DNA of 64,000 bases from CAXXOZ01 sp963676435 (GCA_963676435.2 CAXXOZ010000018.1:428407-492406), one strand, 5' to 3'. Shown: positions 8,489 through 18,678, numbered from the stretch's first letter. Notes: generated by a model from the sequence alone, not told the origin. Program-made: numbers and translations.

Positions 8489-10289
8489 ATGTCACAAAAG
8501 AAATTGAAAAAAAGAGAAGAAATAGATTCTAAGTATAAATGGGCAATTGAAGATATGTATAAAGACGATGCTGCTTGGCAATCAGATTTTGAATACTTAT
8601 CTAAAAATGCTGAAATCTTAAAAGTATATGAGGGCAGATTGTCAGAGTCTTCAAATACATTAGCTGAGTACTTAAAGAAGTTTTGGGAGACTTCTGAAAT
8701 ATTAGAAAAAGTTTATGTATATGCCAATCAAAAAAGTCATGAAAATCTTGGTAATACTACTTATCAGGGGCTTTCAGGTAAGGCTCAAAATGTAATGGTT
8801 GTATTTTCCAGCAATAATTCATTTTTTGAGCCGGAAATACTTGAAATGGATGAAGATAAGCTACTTTCTTACATAGAAGAAAATGAATTTCTAAAAAAAC
8901 ATGAGAAAATCTTGAAAGATATTCTAAGAAAAAAAGAGCATATTTTAAGCAAGGAAATGGAAGAGTTTTTATCAAAAACTGAGGAAATAGCAAGCGGTCC
9001 AAGTGATATATTTGCGCTTTTTAACAATGCAGATTTAAAATTTCCAGAAATTACAGGTGATGATGGAAACAAAACAGAACTTACTCATGGAAGATATATA
9101 TCTTTTATGGAAAGTGAGAATAGAGAAGTTAGAAAAGAAGCCTTTATGGCGATGTATAAAACTTATACAAAATATAAAAATACTTTGGCAGCAGTTTATG
9201 GTGCCAGTGTAAAAAAAGATGTATTTTATGCAAAAGCAAGAAAGTATGATTCTGCCAGACATGGGGCACTAGATGGTGGAAACATTCCTGTGTCAGTTTA
9301 TGATAATTTAATAGACACAGTAAATGATAATCTAAATCTAATGCATAAGTATGTAGAAATAAGAAAAAAAGCATTAGGAGTAGAAGAACTTCATATGTAT
9401 GACCTATATGCTCCAATGGTAAAAGACGCAAAGCCTACAGTTTTGTTTGAAGACGCCAAAAAAATCGTAAAAGAAGGCCTTGCCCCTATGGGTGATGAAT
9501 ATTTAAAAGTTCTAGAAGAAGGTTATGAAAACGGTTGGATAGATGTGTATGAAAATGAAGGCAAAAGAAGTGGAGCATATTCTTGGGGTGCTTATGGGGT
9601 ACATCCTTATGTACTTTTAAACTATCAGGATAATTTAAACAATGTATTTACTCTTGCTCATGAAATGGGCCATGCAATACATTCCTATTATTCAGACTTA
9701 AATCAACCTTATGCACTTGCAGGATATAGAATATTTGTTGCAGAAGTTGCTTCAACCTGTAATGAATCATTACTTATTCATCATTTAATTAAAAAAACAA
9801 CAGATAAAAAAGAAAAAGCTTATTTAATAAATTATTTCTTAGAACAGTTTAGAGGAACATTATTTAGACAAACAATGTTTGCAGAGTTTGAAAAAATCAC
9901 ACATGATATGGTGGAAAAGGGAGAAATACTTACAGAAGAAAACCTTTGCAAATTATATTATGAATTAAACCAAAAATATTTTGGCGAAGGAATGACTATT
10001 GATAAAGATATTGCTATAGAGTGGGCAAGAATTCCTCATTTTTATAATGCTTTTTATGTTTATCAATATGCTACCGCGTTTTTCGGCAGCCATTGCACTT
10101 TCAAAGAAAATCATGGAAAAAGGAGAGCCGGCGGTAAGAAGTTATTTAGAGTTTATTAAAGGCGGAAACTCCAAAGATCCAATTGATTTATTAAAGGTTG
10201 CAGGAGTAGATATGTCATCATCAGAGCCTATTAAAGCAGCAATGGAGACATTTAAAGATTTACTGGAAGAATTTAGTCAGTTATCTTAA
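8489..10289 (+). pseudogene. pepF: Oligoendopeptidase F, frameshifted near the 3' end
   Basis: Cytoplasmic M3-family zinc peptidase that degrades oligopeptides. The zinc site HEMGHAIH is intact (His391, Glu392, His395), with the third ligand region in AGYRIFVAEVASTCNES, and the family sequence DGGNIPVSVYDNLI is present. Frame is lost at about 10079-10083: the text reads GCGTTTTTCGG, and one T fewer restores VYQYATAFSAAIALSKK and the normal C-terminus up to 10289. The restored length is about 599 residues, the usual PepF length. With the extra T the product loses its last 70 residues and gains a 12-20 residue false tail. Either a sequence error or a recent mutation. Third gene of the AEC operon; AAAAAGGAG site before the ATG. 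Confidence 0.85.
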
Positions 10290-10321
10290 CAAGGTATAGT
10301 AGTTTTAGGAGTACTGGGAAA

Positions 10322-11616
10322 ATGAAAAAACTATTTATTGGGATTACACTTTGGGCTTTGTGTTTTACGCTTCTTGGGGGTTGCGAATTTACTATTAATA
10401 ATACACAAAGTGAAGTTTCTGATAAGGATGAAAACGGTAACTGGATCTTTGATGATGTAGTGACGGTAGGAAGAGTCGTGCCCAAAACAGGTCCGCTTTC
10501 TTCCTTTGGTGATGGAACACCTTATGTTGAACAAGAAGCTATAGATGCTATTAATGAATTAGGTGGAGTTATATTAGATGGCAAAAGGTGTGAGCTTATA
10601 TTAAAATACAAAGATTCTATGTCTGATCCAGAAATTGCAGCAGAATGTGCCAGAGAGTTAATTGAAGAGGGTATTGATGTTATGATTGTCAGCAATACAG
10701 CCGATACTGTATCGCCAGTAACTGCTGTATGTGAAAGGGAAGGAATTCCTTGTATTTCTACTGATGCACCAGCTTCAGCATGGGTTTTAGGTGGACCCTA
10801 TAAAAATTCTTGGCATACATTTTTTTGATAACGAACGGGAAATGCTATCATTTTTAGAAGCTTGGAATAGTATTGAAAGTAATAAAAGAATAGGTATAAT
10901 AACAGCAAATGATAGTGAAGGAGTAGAAATTAATACCTTTATTCATGACTTTGCAGCGGTTAAAGGATATGAAATAATAGATCCAGGTCCATATTATATT
11001 GGGGAAGAAAATTATCATGAAAAAGTTATGGCATTTGCAGAGGCTGAATGTGATATTATAATAGGTGTAATGAATCATGAGGATTTTAGTTTTTTCTGGA
11101 AAGATTTAATGGAGACAGATTATAGACCTAAAATGTGTACAATCGCAAAATCTTGCCTTTTTGAATCTGATGTAGCAGAACTAGGTGAACTAGGCACAGG
11201 TTTGATATCTGAGGTCTGGTGGAGTGGAAGTTTTCCATTTAACTCATCAATTACAGGCTTAAGCTGTGAAGAAATGGCAAATGATTATTTAGAAAATTCT
11301 CAACCAGAATTGACTTTAGTGCCACCTACAGTTGGTTATAAACATGCTAATGTTGAGATACTGTATGATATTTTAAAAAGAGCAGGCTCAATGGATATAA
11401 AAGCAATAAATAAAGCCGCTGCTGAAACAGACCTAGATACTATAGTTGGACATGTTTCTTTTAATGAAGATCATGTAGCTTTAATGTCATGTGTTACAGG
11501 GCAGTGGATTTCAAATGGAGGACGGAACTTATAGACAGGAAATAGTAGGGAATTATTTAATGCCAAATATTGAAATCACTTCAGATATTATATTAATTCC
11601 TGAAAAGGAAGAATAG
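10322..11616 (+). pseudogene. LIV-type substrate-binding lipoprotein, two frameshifts
   Basis: Periplasmic-binding-protein type 1 (amino-acid/amide class) with a lipoprotein signal ending LLGGC (Cys21). It is collinear with the intact binding protein at 13819 (for example TGLISEVWW versus EGIMTEVWW, and shared STDAPAS/SIQAPVN region). The first break is at 10821-10827, where seven T should be six to join HTFF to DNEREMLSF. The second is near 11509, where one extra A separates GQW from FQMEDGTYRQEIV; the reading then runs to TAG 11614-11616. It precedes the response regulator by 10 bp, so in intact form it may have presented a ligand to the sensor kinase rather than served transport. Confidence 0.75.
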
Positions 11617-11626
11617 AGGGGGCTTT

Positions 11627-12322
11627 ATGAAAGCTTTAGTTGTAGAAGACGATAGAATATTATCAAATAACATTTGTGAAAGCTTAAACCATAAATTTGA
11701 AATGGTTCAGGCTTTTGATGGAGAGTCAGGGTTAAATAAACTATTTAAAGAAGATTTTGATGTAGTTATTCTTGATGTGATGATGCCTCGCATAAATGGC
11801 TATGAAATGTTAGAACAAATGAGAGAAGCAGGCAATAATACCCCTGTTTTAATGCTTACGGCTTTAAATCAACCAGCCGATCAGGTAAAAGGTTTATATA
11901 AAGGAGCAGATGATTATCTGACTAAACCATTTGATTTATCTGTTTTTCATGCAAGGGTAGACGCTTTAGTAAGAAGATCTCAAAGAGAAGAAGAAGTAGC
12001 TATGGACAGTACAAAAACTTTTGTAGACCTTGTGATTGATACAAATGTCAGAACAATAAAAATTGGTGACAAAAAATTAGATTTGCATGGAAAGCAGTTT
12101 GACTTTTTACTTTATCTTGTGGAAAACAAAAACAGTATTGTTCCAAAAGAAAGATTATTCCAGAAAATTTGGGGATTTTATTCTTCTACAGAATTTTCAG
12201 TAGTTGAAGTATATGCAAGTCAAATCAGAAAAGAACTGAGAAAATATGATTATGAAAAGTATCTAAAAACTATAAGAAGTGTAGGTTATATTTTAACCGA
12301 TGATGTAGAAATATATGGATAG
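11627..12322 (+). CDS. OmpR-family response regulator
   Basis: A 231-residue DNA-binding response regulator. The receiver domain (1-120) has the acidic pair Glu7/Asp8-Asp9, phosphoryl-acceptor Asp50 in VVILDVMMPRING, Thr in LMLTALN and Lys in YLTKPFD. The C-terminal winged helix (about 130-228) shows VEVYASQIRKELRKY and TIRSVGYIL, as in PhoB/OmpR. AGAGGGGGC lies before the ATG. It overlaps the kinase gene by 8 bp. Two 11-bp direct repeats on the promoter of the downstream ABC transporter are the obvious candidate target, so the pair likely switches transporter expression. Confidence 0.9.
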   Translation: MKALVVEDDRILSNNICESLNHKFEMVQAFDGESGLNKLFKEDFDVVILDVMMPRINGYEMLEQMREAGNNTPVLMLTALNQPADQVKGLYKGADDYLTKPFDLSVFHARVDALVRRSQREEEVAMDSTKTFVDLVIDTNVRTIKIGDKKLDLHGKQFDFLLYLVENKNSIVPKERLFQKIWGFYSSTEFSVVEVYASQIRKELRKYDYEKYLKTIRSVGYILTDDVEIYG

Positions 12323-13619
12323 ACAAAAATTTTTAACAAAAAAACGTATTGAATATATGGTCTTATTGAGTTTTGTATTTTTAGTGCTACTGGCAATCTT
12401 TGATTTTACAGTATATGGTGTTGCTAAAAATGCTCTCTATAAGGAAGCTGACGATCAAATGATTGAAGCCAGAGATTCTATAGCAGCAAATGAGGATGGA
12501 GCTTTAGTTAATTTTTTAAATGGTAAAGATATTGTTTATTATGATGATGGAAGCAACTATGTAGTTTCATATAAGATATTTTTACTTTTAAGAGACTCAC
12601 AAGGTGAAATTTTAAATGCTGAGTACTTAGTTTCTTTTGATTATATGATGAATATCGATTTTTCTCCTGGGGACAGAGGAAGTCTTAAAGTTGAAAAAGC
12701 AATGAGAAATGGAGAAACTTTATACTATAGAACATATACAATGGGTATAGAAACAAGTGATGGAACTTACTATTATCTGCAGATGGCTACGGATTCTACT
12801 GATATAGAGATGGCTTTGGTTATTATTTTAAAAGTTCTTTTGATATGTACGGCTATAGCTATGATATTTGTTGTAATCGTTGGATGGTATTTGAGTAAGT
12901 TTCTGGTTAAAAATGTTGAAGAGGGATGGAAAAAGCAGGATGAATTTATCAGTTACGCATCTCATGAACTTCGTTCTCCTCTAGCTGTAATACATAGCTC
13001 TCTTGAACTTTTATTAGATACACCTGGGAAAAAGATTATTGACAGAAGTGAGCTTATAATGAATTCCCTATCAGAAACAGCTAGACTTAGGAGGCTTACA
13101 AATAATCTAATAGAGATGGTTAAAATACAGGCAACTGAAATGCAGCTTAGTTATGATGTTATCTCTGTCAAAGAAATGGTAGAAGGGTTTATAGAACCTT
13201 TTATTTTTCAGGCTGGGTCTACTGGAAAGAGAATGGAATATTTAGTAGAGCAGGATATGGTGATAGTAGGAGATAGACAGCTCCTTACAGAACTTATAGT
13301 TATTCTTTTGGAAAATGCTCTTAAGTATACGGATGAAGGAGCTTATATAAAAATGAAAGCTTATACTATAGAGGGTAGTGATATTATTGAAGTATTAGAC
13401 TCTGGTGAAGGAATAAGTGATGATGCTATATCTAAAATTTTTACCAGGTTTTATAGAGAAGAAAGGCAACAGGCTAAAACTGATGGAAGTGGTTTAGGAC
13501 TATATGTCGCAAGTCTTATTGTTCAAAGGCATGGTGGGAAAATAGTTGCAAAGCATAATAAGCCTAAAGGTACAATATTTACAGTAACATTACCAGCAGG
13601 AACAATGGTTAGAAGATAA
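12315..13619 (+). CDS. Sensor histidine kinase
   Basis: A 434-residue membrane kinase paired with the upstream regulator. Two membrane segments (about 12-33 and 164-189) enclose a roughly 130-residue outside sensor domain. The dimerisation/phosphorylation box is FISYASHELRSPLAVIHSS with the acceptor His, followed by the ATP-binding domain: N box LIVILLENALKYT, G1 EVLDSGEGISDD, F box FYREERQ and G2 DGSGLGLYVAS. Translation is coupled to the regulator (overlapping ATGGA). The sensor domain is not recognised; the broken binding protein next door could supply the ligand. A terminator follows at 13668. Confidence 0.9.
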   Translation: MDRQKFLTKKRIEYMVLLSFVFLVLLAIFDFTVYGVAKNALYKEADDQMIEARDSIAANEDGALVNFLNGKDIVYYDDGSNYVVSYKIFLLLRDSQGEILNAEYLVSFDYMMNIDFSPGDRGSLKVEKAMRNGETLYYRTYTMGIETSDGTYYYLQMATDSTDIEMALVIILKVLLICTAIAMIFVVIVGWYLSKFLVKNVEEGWKKQDEFISYASHELRSPLAVIHSSLELLLDTPGKKIIDRSELIMNSLSETARLRRLTNNLIEMVKIQATEMQLSYDVISVKEMVEGFIEPFIFQAGSTGKRMEYLVEQDMVIVGDRQLLTELIVILLENALKYTDEGAYIKMKAYTIEGSDIIEVLDSGEGISDDAISKIFTRFYREERQQAKTDGSGLGLYVASLIVQRHGGKIVAKHNKPKGTIFTVTLPAGTMVRR

Positions 13620-13667
13620 ATTGCACATAAAAATAATATAAATATATAAAGAAGTGATATAAAAGAG

Positions 13668-13698
13668 CACAAAAAACTTAATGTTTTTTGTGTTTTTT
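13668..13698 (+). terminator. Intrinsic terminator after the kinase gene
   Basis: CACAAAAAAC and GTTTTTTGTG form a 10-bp stem around TTAAT, followed by six T. It separates the two-component system from the transporter operon. Confidence 0.8.
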
Positions 13699-13717
13699 AA
13701 GTAAAAATTAATGAAAG

Positions 13718-13751
13718 TTTAAGGTTTCTTTAAGGTTTCTTTTGATATACT
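13718..13751 (+). promoter_or_regulatory. Promoter with tandem 11-bp repeats, probable response-regulator site
   Basis: TTTAAGGTTTC occurs twice without a gap (13718-13728 and 13729-13739), followed by a -10 TATACT at 13746-13751. There is no recognisable -35; the repeats occupy its place. Head-to-tail 11-bp repeats replacing the -35 are the classic arrangement of PhoB/OmpR-class activators, matching the regulator encoded just upstream. Confidence 0.6.
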
Positions 13752-13818
13752 GTAACAAGTCCCGGGTGGGGATAATTTTTAGGTTCTTTAAATAGAACAA
13801 AAACGAAAGGAGAATTAT

Positions 13819-15093
13819 ATGAAAAAGAGAGGTATACTTGCACTTCTTTTTGCTGGTTTATTATGTGTTAGCCTTTTAGCTGGTTGCGGTGGCGAATCAT
13901 CAGGCGGAGATACAATTAAACTTGGCTATGTTAATCCTACAACAGGTCCATTAGCAGGTAATGGAGAAGGTGTAGATTGGCTTGTTGGAGAAATTGAAAC
14001 ATATGTAAATGATACACTAGGTGGTATCGAAGTTGACGGAGAAATGAAAAACGTAGAAGTAATCGTTTATGATTCACAGTCAGACTCTACAACATGTACA
14101 GAAATGGCACAGAAACTTGTAGAGGAAGATGAAGTAGATATGCTTATAGCTATCCAAACTCCTGAAACAGTTATACCAGTAACACAGGTTGCAGAACGTT
14201 ATGGAGTTCCTTGTGTTTCTATCCAGGCTCCTGTTAACCCAGTAGCTGGTGCTTCAGAATATTATGATTATACATTCCATGCATTCTGGACAATTGAAAA
14301 AGTTTATGAGCAGTACAAATCACTTTGGACTGCAGCAGGCTATCCTGAAGGTTCAGGTGCAAAAGTTGGTGTTGCATTCGCTAACGATGCTGATGGTTCA
14401 GCATGGTACTCAGTATTTACAGCAAATCTTGAAAATGACGGTTATGTTTTGGTTGATCCAGGACAGTATCCATCAGGATCAAATGATTTCTCAAATATCG
14501 TTGCAGAATTCAAAGATGCAGATATTGATATTTTAGCAGGAACAAACATTCCTCCAGATTTCGCAAACCTTTATGGACAGTTGATTGCAGCAGGCGTTCA
14601 GGCTGATGTTGTAACAATGGGTAAATGTTGCTTGCTTCAAGGTGATATCGAAGCACTTGGAGATCTTGGCGAAGGAATCATGACAGAAGTATGGTGGGCA
14701 CCTTCATATCCATATACATCAGGACTTACTGGTGTAACATGTGAAGCACTTGGTGCTAAATACGCAGAAGACAACGATGGACGTACAATGCCACAGCCAG
14801 CTGGTTATGGTTATGCAGCACTTGAAATAGCAGTTAATGCATTTACAGTAGCTGGAACAACTGAAAAAGAAGCTGTACGTGATGCTCTTGCAGCAACAGA
14901 CATTACTACAATCGTTGGACCTATTGTTTATGATCAGACAATGGGAGGATTAAGCTATAGTAATACAGTTATTTCTGGTGGACAATGGCAGATGATCGAC
15001 GGAGAACTTCAATTAATAATCGTTGATAACGCTGTATATCCAGAAATCTCTACTACAGGAGAATATGTAGAAGGAAACGCAACAAATAAATAA
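13819..15093 (+). CDS. LIV-type ABC transporter substrate-binding lipoprotein
   Basis: Extracellular binding protein of the branched-chain amino acid/amide class (424 residues). Signal sequence with lipobox LLAGCGG (Cys23), then the type 1 periplasmic binding fold with IKLGYVNPTTGPLAGNGEG at the N-terminal lobe and VPCVSIQAPVNPVAG, DADGSAWYSVF and TEVWWAPSYPYTSGL further on. First gene of the transporter operon, with AAAGGAGAATTAT before its ATG, and separated from the ATPases by a hairpin that likely allows higher expression of this gene. The ligand could be an amino acid, amide or aromatic acid; sequence alone does not decide. Paralogous to the broken gene at 10322. Confidence 0.88.
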   Translation: MKKRGILALLFAGLLCVSLLAGCGGESSGGDTIKLGYVNPTTGPLAGNGEGVDWLVGEIETYVNDTLGGIEVDGEMKNVEVIVYDSQSDSTTCTEMAQKLVEEDEVDMLIAIQTPETVIPVTQVAERYGVPCVSIQAPVNPVAGASEYYDYTFHAFWTIEKVYEQYKSLWTAAGYPEGSGAKVGVAFANDADGSAWYSVFTANLENDGYVLVDPGQYPSGSNDFSNIVAEFKDADIDILAGTNIPPDFANLYGQLIAAGVQADVVTMGKCCLLQGDIEALGDLGEGIMTEVWWAPSYPYTSGLTGVTCEALGAKYAEDNDGRTMPQPAGYGYAALEIAVNAFTVAGTTEKEAVRDALAATDITTIVGPIVYDQTMGGLSYSNTVISGGQWQMIDGELQLIIVDNAVYPEISTTGEYVEGNATNK

Positions 15094-15121
15094 TCCGAGT
15101 TAATAAACAAAAACTAATATA

Positions 15122-15150
15122 CAGGCGGGGGCAAATCCAGCCTCCGCCTT
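15122..15150 (+). terminator. GC-rich intra-operon hairpin
   Basis: GGCGGGGGC (15124-15132) pairs with GCCTCCGCC (15140-15148), with one G-T pair. Only a short T tract follows. Its place between the binding protein and the ATPase genes fits partial termination or 3' protection of the upstream message. Confidence 0.65.
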
Positions 15151-15176
15151 TATCTAATTATCATAAGGAGGGAAAT

Positions 15177-15905
15177 ATGGATACAATATTATCCTTTAAA
15201 AATGTTAACGCGGGCTATGGTAGTGTCCAGATTTTAAATGATTTAACTTTCGAAGTTAAAAAAGGTGAAGTCTATGGAGTTATAGGACCGAACGGATGTG
15301 GTAAGACCACAATGTTTAATGCACTTATCGGACTAATTGTTCCTACAAAAGGAGAAATTATTTACGATGGGCATAATATCACAAAGATGTCGGCTGCAAG
15401 TCGCTGTCATAAAGGTATTGGTCGTACATATCAGGTTCCGCGTCCATTTGAAGATATGAGTGTATTTGAAAATGTACTGGTTGCATCAGTTCATGGTACA
15501 GGTCATAGTGAAAAAGAGGGTGCAAAAATTGCTCTCGATGCATTAAAAATAACTGAATTATATGAAAAAAGAGAAGTACGTTCAGGAGAACTTACACTTC
15601 TAGATCGTAAGAGACTTGAAATAGCACGTGCCTTAGGTACACAGCCAAAACTTTTATTACTAGATGAAGTTGCAGCTGGTCTTACAGAAGCAGAAGTTCA
15701 GGACGTTATGAAAATGGTGGCAAACCTTAAACTTGCAGGCTATTCAATCATCTGGATTGAGCATGTTATTCAGACAATGGTTGAATCAACAGATACGCTT
15801 ATGTGTATGGCTGAAGGACATAACCTCATCGTGGGAAAACCTCTTGAAGTTATGAACTCAAAACTTGTTGAAGAAGTATATCTAGGAGGTGTTGAAGAAG
15901 AATGA
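15177..15905 (+). CDS. livG: LIV-type ABC transporter ATPase (LivG-like)
   Basis: One of two ATPases energising the transporter (242 residues). Walker A GPNGCGKTT, Q-loop in GRTYQVPRPF, Walker B LLLLDEVAAGL, and the H-switch in IWIEHVIQTM. The signature loop is ELTLLDRKRLEIARAL rather than LSGGQ, a variant known for one branch of LivG proteins. AAGGAGGGAAAT before the ATG. Its last codons overlap the start of the LivF-like gene by 4 bp (ATGA), so the two are translationally coupled. The symbol shows family position, not proven substrate. Confidence 0.88.
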   Translation: MDTILSFKNVNAGYGSVQILNDLTFEVKKGEVYGVIGPNGCGKTTMFNALIGLIVPTKGEIIYDGHNITKMSAASRCHKGIGRTYQVPRPFEDMSVFENVLVASVHGTGHSEKEGAKIALDALKITELYEKREVRSGELTLLDRKRLEIARALGTQPKLLLLDEVAAGLTEAEVQDVMKMVANLKLAGYSIIWIEHVIQTMVESTDTLMCMAEGHNLIVGKPLEVMNSKLVEEVYLGGVEEE

Positions 15906-16615
15906 GTGAACCAATCTTAAAAGTTGAAGGTCTTCAAGCTAAATATGGTGATTTCCTAGCAGTTGAATCTGCATCACTAGATGTACCAGAAGGAAAAATC
16001 GTTTCTGTAATTGGATCTAATGGAGCAGGTAAGTCTACTCTTATGGATACAATAGCAGGGATACATAAACCAAGTGCAGGAAAAGTTTTCTTTAGAGGAG
16101 AAGATATTACAGGATTACCTGCAGAGAAAATAGTTACTAGAGGTCTTTCGCTTGTACCTCAGGGAAGTAGATGTTTTGTTAGAATGACAGTAGAAGATAA
16201 CTTGATTATGGGAAGTTATCCAAAATGTGCACGTGGAAATGTTAAACATTCTTTAGAAAAAATATATGAATTATTTCCAGTTCTAAAACAAAAAAGAAAT
16301 GATTTATCAGGAAGTCTTTCTGGTGGACAGCGTCAGATGGTTGCTGTAGCAAGAGCGCTAATGACAAAACCAGAACTAATAATTTTTGATGAAATTTCAC
16401 TTGGTCTTGCTCCTACAGTTATAAAAGATATTTATTCTAAGGTAAAAGAAATTAACCGCGAAGGAACATCTATCGTTATAGTTGAACAGGATACACAAAG
16501 AGCTATTCGTACCGGTGAAACATGTCACATAATGTTAAAAGGGAAAGTGGTTTTATCAGGTCTTTCAAAAGAACTTAGTGACGAAGAAATAAAGAAAGCC
16601 TATTTTGGTATATAA
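15902..16615 (+). CDS. livF: LIV-type ABC transporter ATPase (LivF-like)
   Basis: Second ATPase (237 residues) with Walker A GSNGAGKST, signature SLSGGQRQMVAVARALM, Walker B LIIFDEISLGLAP and H-switch region IVIVEQDTQRA, where the usual His is replaced by Gln-Asp as in LivF proteins. Overlaps the preceding gene by 4 bp and is followed 14 bp later by the LivH-like permease. Forms a heterodimer with the LivG-like ATPase at the cytoplasmic face of the membrane. Confidence 0.88.
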   Translation: MSEPILKVEGLQAKYGDFLAVESASLDVPEGKIVSVIGSNGAGKSTLMDTIAGIHKPSAGKVFFRGEDITGLPAEKIVTRGLSLVPQGSRCFVRMTVEDNLIMGSYPKCARGNVKHSLEKIYELFPVLKQKRNDLSGSLSGGQRQMVAVARALMTKPELIIFDEISLGLAPTVIKDIYSKVKEINREGTSIVIVEQDTQRAIRTGETCHIMLKGKVVLSGLSKELSDEEIKKAYFGI

Positions 16616-16629
16616 GGAGGAAAAAACAT

Positions 16630-17475
16630 ATGAATTTTGTTCAAAGTATTATAAATGGTCTCCTCCTTGGCGGCGTTTACGCAGTTCTCGGAGTAGGAAT
16701 GACCATGATATTTGGTATAGTTAAATTGACAAATCTGGCTCATGGCGAATTTATAATTATTGGTGCTTATGCATCAACACTATTTGCTCAATTGTTTGGC
16801 TGTGATCCTATTATTACACTGCTTATTACAATTCCAATGATGTTTTTAATTGGTGTTGTACTTCAAACGGGCCTTATAAATAGAGTTATGAAAAGAGGTG
16901 CTGAGCCTGCTCTTTTAGTTACATTTGGTTTATCTATCATAATACAGGATGCGTTATTGCTTTTATTTACAGCAGATGCAAAACGTGCAAATGTATCATA
17001 TAGTACAGCCACTATCGGACTTCCAGGCGGCTTACACATAGCAGTACTAGATTTAATAATCTTTTGTATAAGTTTACTTACAATTTTAGCTCTTACAATA
17101 TTCTTAAGTAAGACATATACAGGACGAGCAATTCGTGCGACTTCAGATGATACAGCAGCAGCTTCACTTATGGGAGTTAATGTACAGCGTACATACGCAA
17201 TAGCTATGGGTGTTGCTATGGCTACTGCAGCAGTTGCAGGACTTGCAGTTGGAATGCGTTGGGTATTCTATCCAAGTTCAGGTGGAAGTTATCTTCTGAT
17301 AGCCTTTGGTGTCGTTGTTATCGGTGGAATGGGCTCCATACCTGGAACACTTGTAGCCGGATTGATATTTGGTCTTGCTCAGGTTTTCGGTGGAGCAAAC
17401 TATGGATTGCTTATAAGTTATGTAGTTTTAATTATCATGTTGGCAGTACGACCTAAAGGTCTGTTCTCGAAGTAA
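16630..17475 (+). CDS. livH: LIV-type ABC transporter permease (LivH-like)
   Basis: Membrane subunit of 281 residues with about 8 membrane segments. Family features seen: the N-terminal NGLLLGGVYAVLGVGMTMIF, the ATPase-contact loop RAIRATSDDTAAASLMGVNV, and FGVVVIGGMGSIPGTLVAGL near the C-terminus. AAGGAGGAAAAAACAT ribosome site. Pairs with the LivM-like protein to form the translocation path. Confidence 0.9.
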   Translation: MNFVQSIINGLLLGGVYAVLGVGMTMIFGIVKLTNLAHGEFIIIGAYASTLFAQLFGCDPIITLLITIPMMFLIGVVLQTGLINRVMKRGAEPALLVTFGLSIIIQDALLLLFTADAKRANVSYSTATIGLPGGLHIAVLDLIIFCISLLTILALTIFLSKTYTGRAIRATSDDTAAASLMGVNVQRTYAIAMGVAMATAAVAGLAVGMRWVFYPSSGGSYLLIAFGVVVIGGMGSIPGTLVAGLIFGLAQVFGGANYGLLISYVVLIIMLAVRPKGLFSK

Positions 17476-17493
17476 AGGAAGGAGGAAGAAAAA

Positions 17494-18505
17494 ATGCAAA
17501 ATACACAAACTTCTACCCACAAAAAAGTACATGTACTCGATGGAATTCCACTTTTAATTTGTGCAGTAATAATTGTGGCCTTACTTTATATCTTGGGTGG
17601 TACTTTATTCTCTAGCAATACATTACGTTATTTACTTAAAATTTTATTATATTGTACAATCGGTTCTATGTGGAACTTGTTAAGTGGTTTTACAGGAATG
17701 ACCAGTTTAGGTCAGCAATCCTTTATAGGTGTTTCTGGATACGCACTTTGTGTTATCACTGCGACATATGGCTTGTCATATGGCTTAGGACTTTTCGTAG
17801 GTGCAGTAGTAGGTGGAGTTCTTTCACTAGGACTTGCTGTAATCCTCTTTAGAATGAGAGGGATGTACTTTGCGGTTGCAACATGGGTTATCGCAGAAGC
17901 ATTAAGAGTATTTTTCACTAGCTGGACATACGTAAATCAAGGTGGTGGTATGACAGTTGCAGCTAGACCATATCCAACTACACAGACTATTTATTTCATC
18001 GCATTAACAGTATGTGTGGCTGCTCTAGTTGTTATTTATGCTTTACTTAAAAGCCGTATCGGACTTGGACTTACAGCGATGCGTGATGATGCAGACGCTG
18101 CGTCTTCAGTAGGTGTAAATATTTTCAAATCAAAATTAATCTGCTTCTTAATCTGTGCAATATTTACAGCTTTTAGCAGGTGGTGTATTCTATCTAAGTA
18201 AAGGTTCAATTTATCCTACAAGTGGATTTGGAATCAGTTGGACAGTAGCAGCAGTATTTATAGTTATCATCGGTGGTATTGGTACAATGCCAGGACCAAT
18301 CGTTGGATCAATAGTATATGTTATCCTTGAAGAACAGTTAGCAAAACTTCCAGGTGGATGGACAAACATCGTTCTTGGTATCATAGCTATACTAGTTATC
18401 CTATTTATGCCAAACGGTATCATGGGAACATTACAGAGAAAACTTAACTTTGAAGTATTATCTCAAAGAAGATTTTCAAAAGGAATAATTGTAGATAAAA
18501 ATTAA
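17494..18505 (+). pseudogene. livM: LIV-type ABC transporter permease (LivM-like), frameshifted
   Basis: Second membrane subunit, about 336 residues if intact. The first part (17494 to about 18170) includes LLSGFTGMTSLGQQSFIGVS and the ATPase-contact loop MRDDADAASSVGVN. At about 18168-18175 the text ACAGCTTTTAGCAGG should have three T instead of four to read TALAGGVFYLSKGSIYPTS and continue through WTVAAVFIVIIGGIGTMPGP to TAA 18505. As given, the protein ends early and the last two or three membrane segments are lost, which would disable the transporter. Because every other gene of the operon is intact, a sequence error is plausible. Confidence 0.85.
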
Positions 18506-18649
18506 AGATATTGATTATAAAGCTCATGAAGTAGTAATAATCAAAAGAGCTTGACGGTAGCGGAGTTATACCTATTATTTAGGTTGATTATCTTGCTACC
18601 TTTAAGCGTTATCAGACACTTAAAATGTCATTATTTTTCAAGGAATTAC
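18506..18649. other. Non-coding spacer between the transporter operon and tRNA-Gly
   Basis: No ORF. GGTAGC (18556-18561) and GCTACC (18595-18600) could close a large loop followed by TTT, a poor terminator candidate. Otherwise nothing recognisable. Confidence 0.4.
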
Positions 18650-18678
18650 TTGACAAATACATGGCGTTATAGTATATT
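18650..18678 (+). promoter_or_regulatory. tRNA-Gly promoter
   Basis: TTGACA (18650-18655) and TATATT (18673-18678) with a 17-bp spacer, a near-consensus vegetative promoter about 25 bp before the tRNA. Confidence 0.8.

Noticed and set aside
10079..10090. Programmed frameshift in pepF
   Set aside because: The run is a plain T run without a slippery heptamer, stop or stimulatory structure, and PepF is not known to use one.
10791..10828. TGA after the T run as a selenocysteine or readthrough codon
   Set aside because: Removing one T restores a binding-protein sequence that matches the paralogue; no SECIS-like hairpin is evident.
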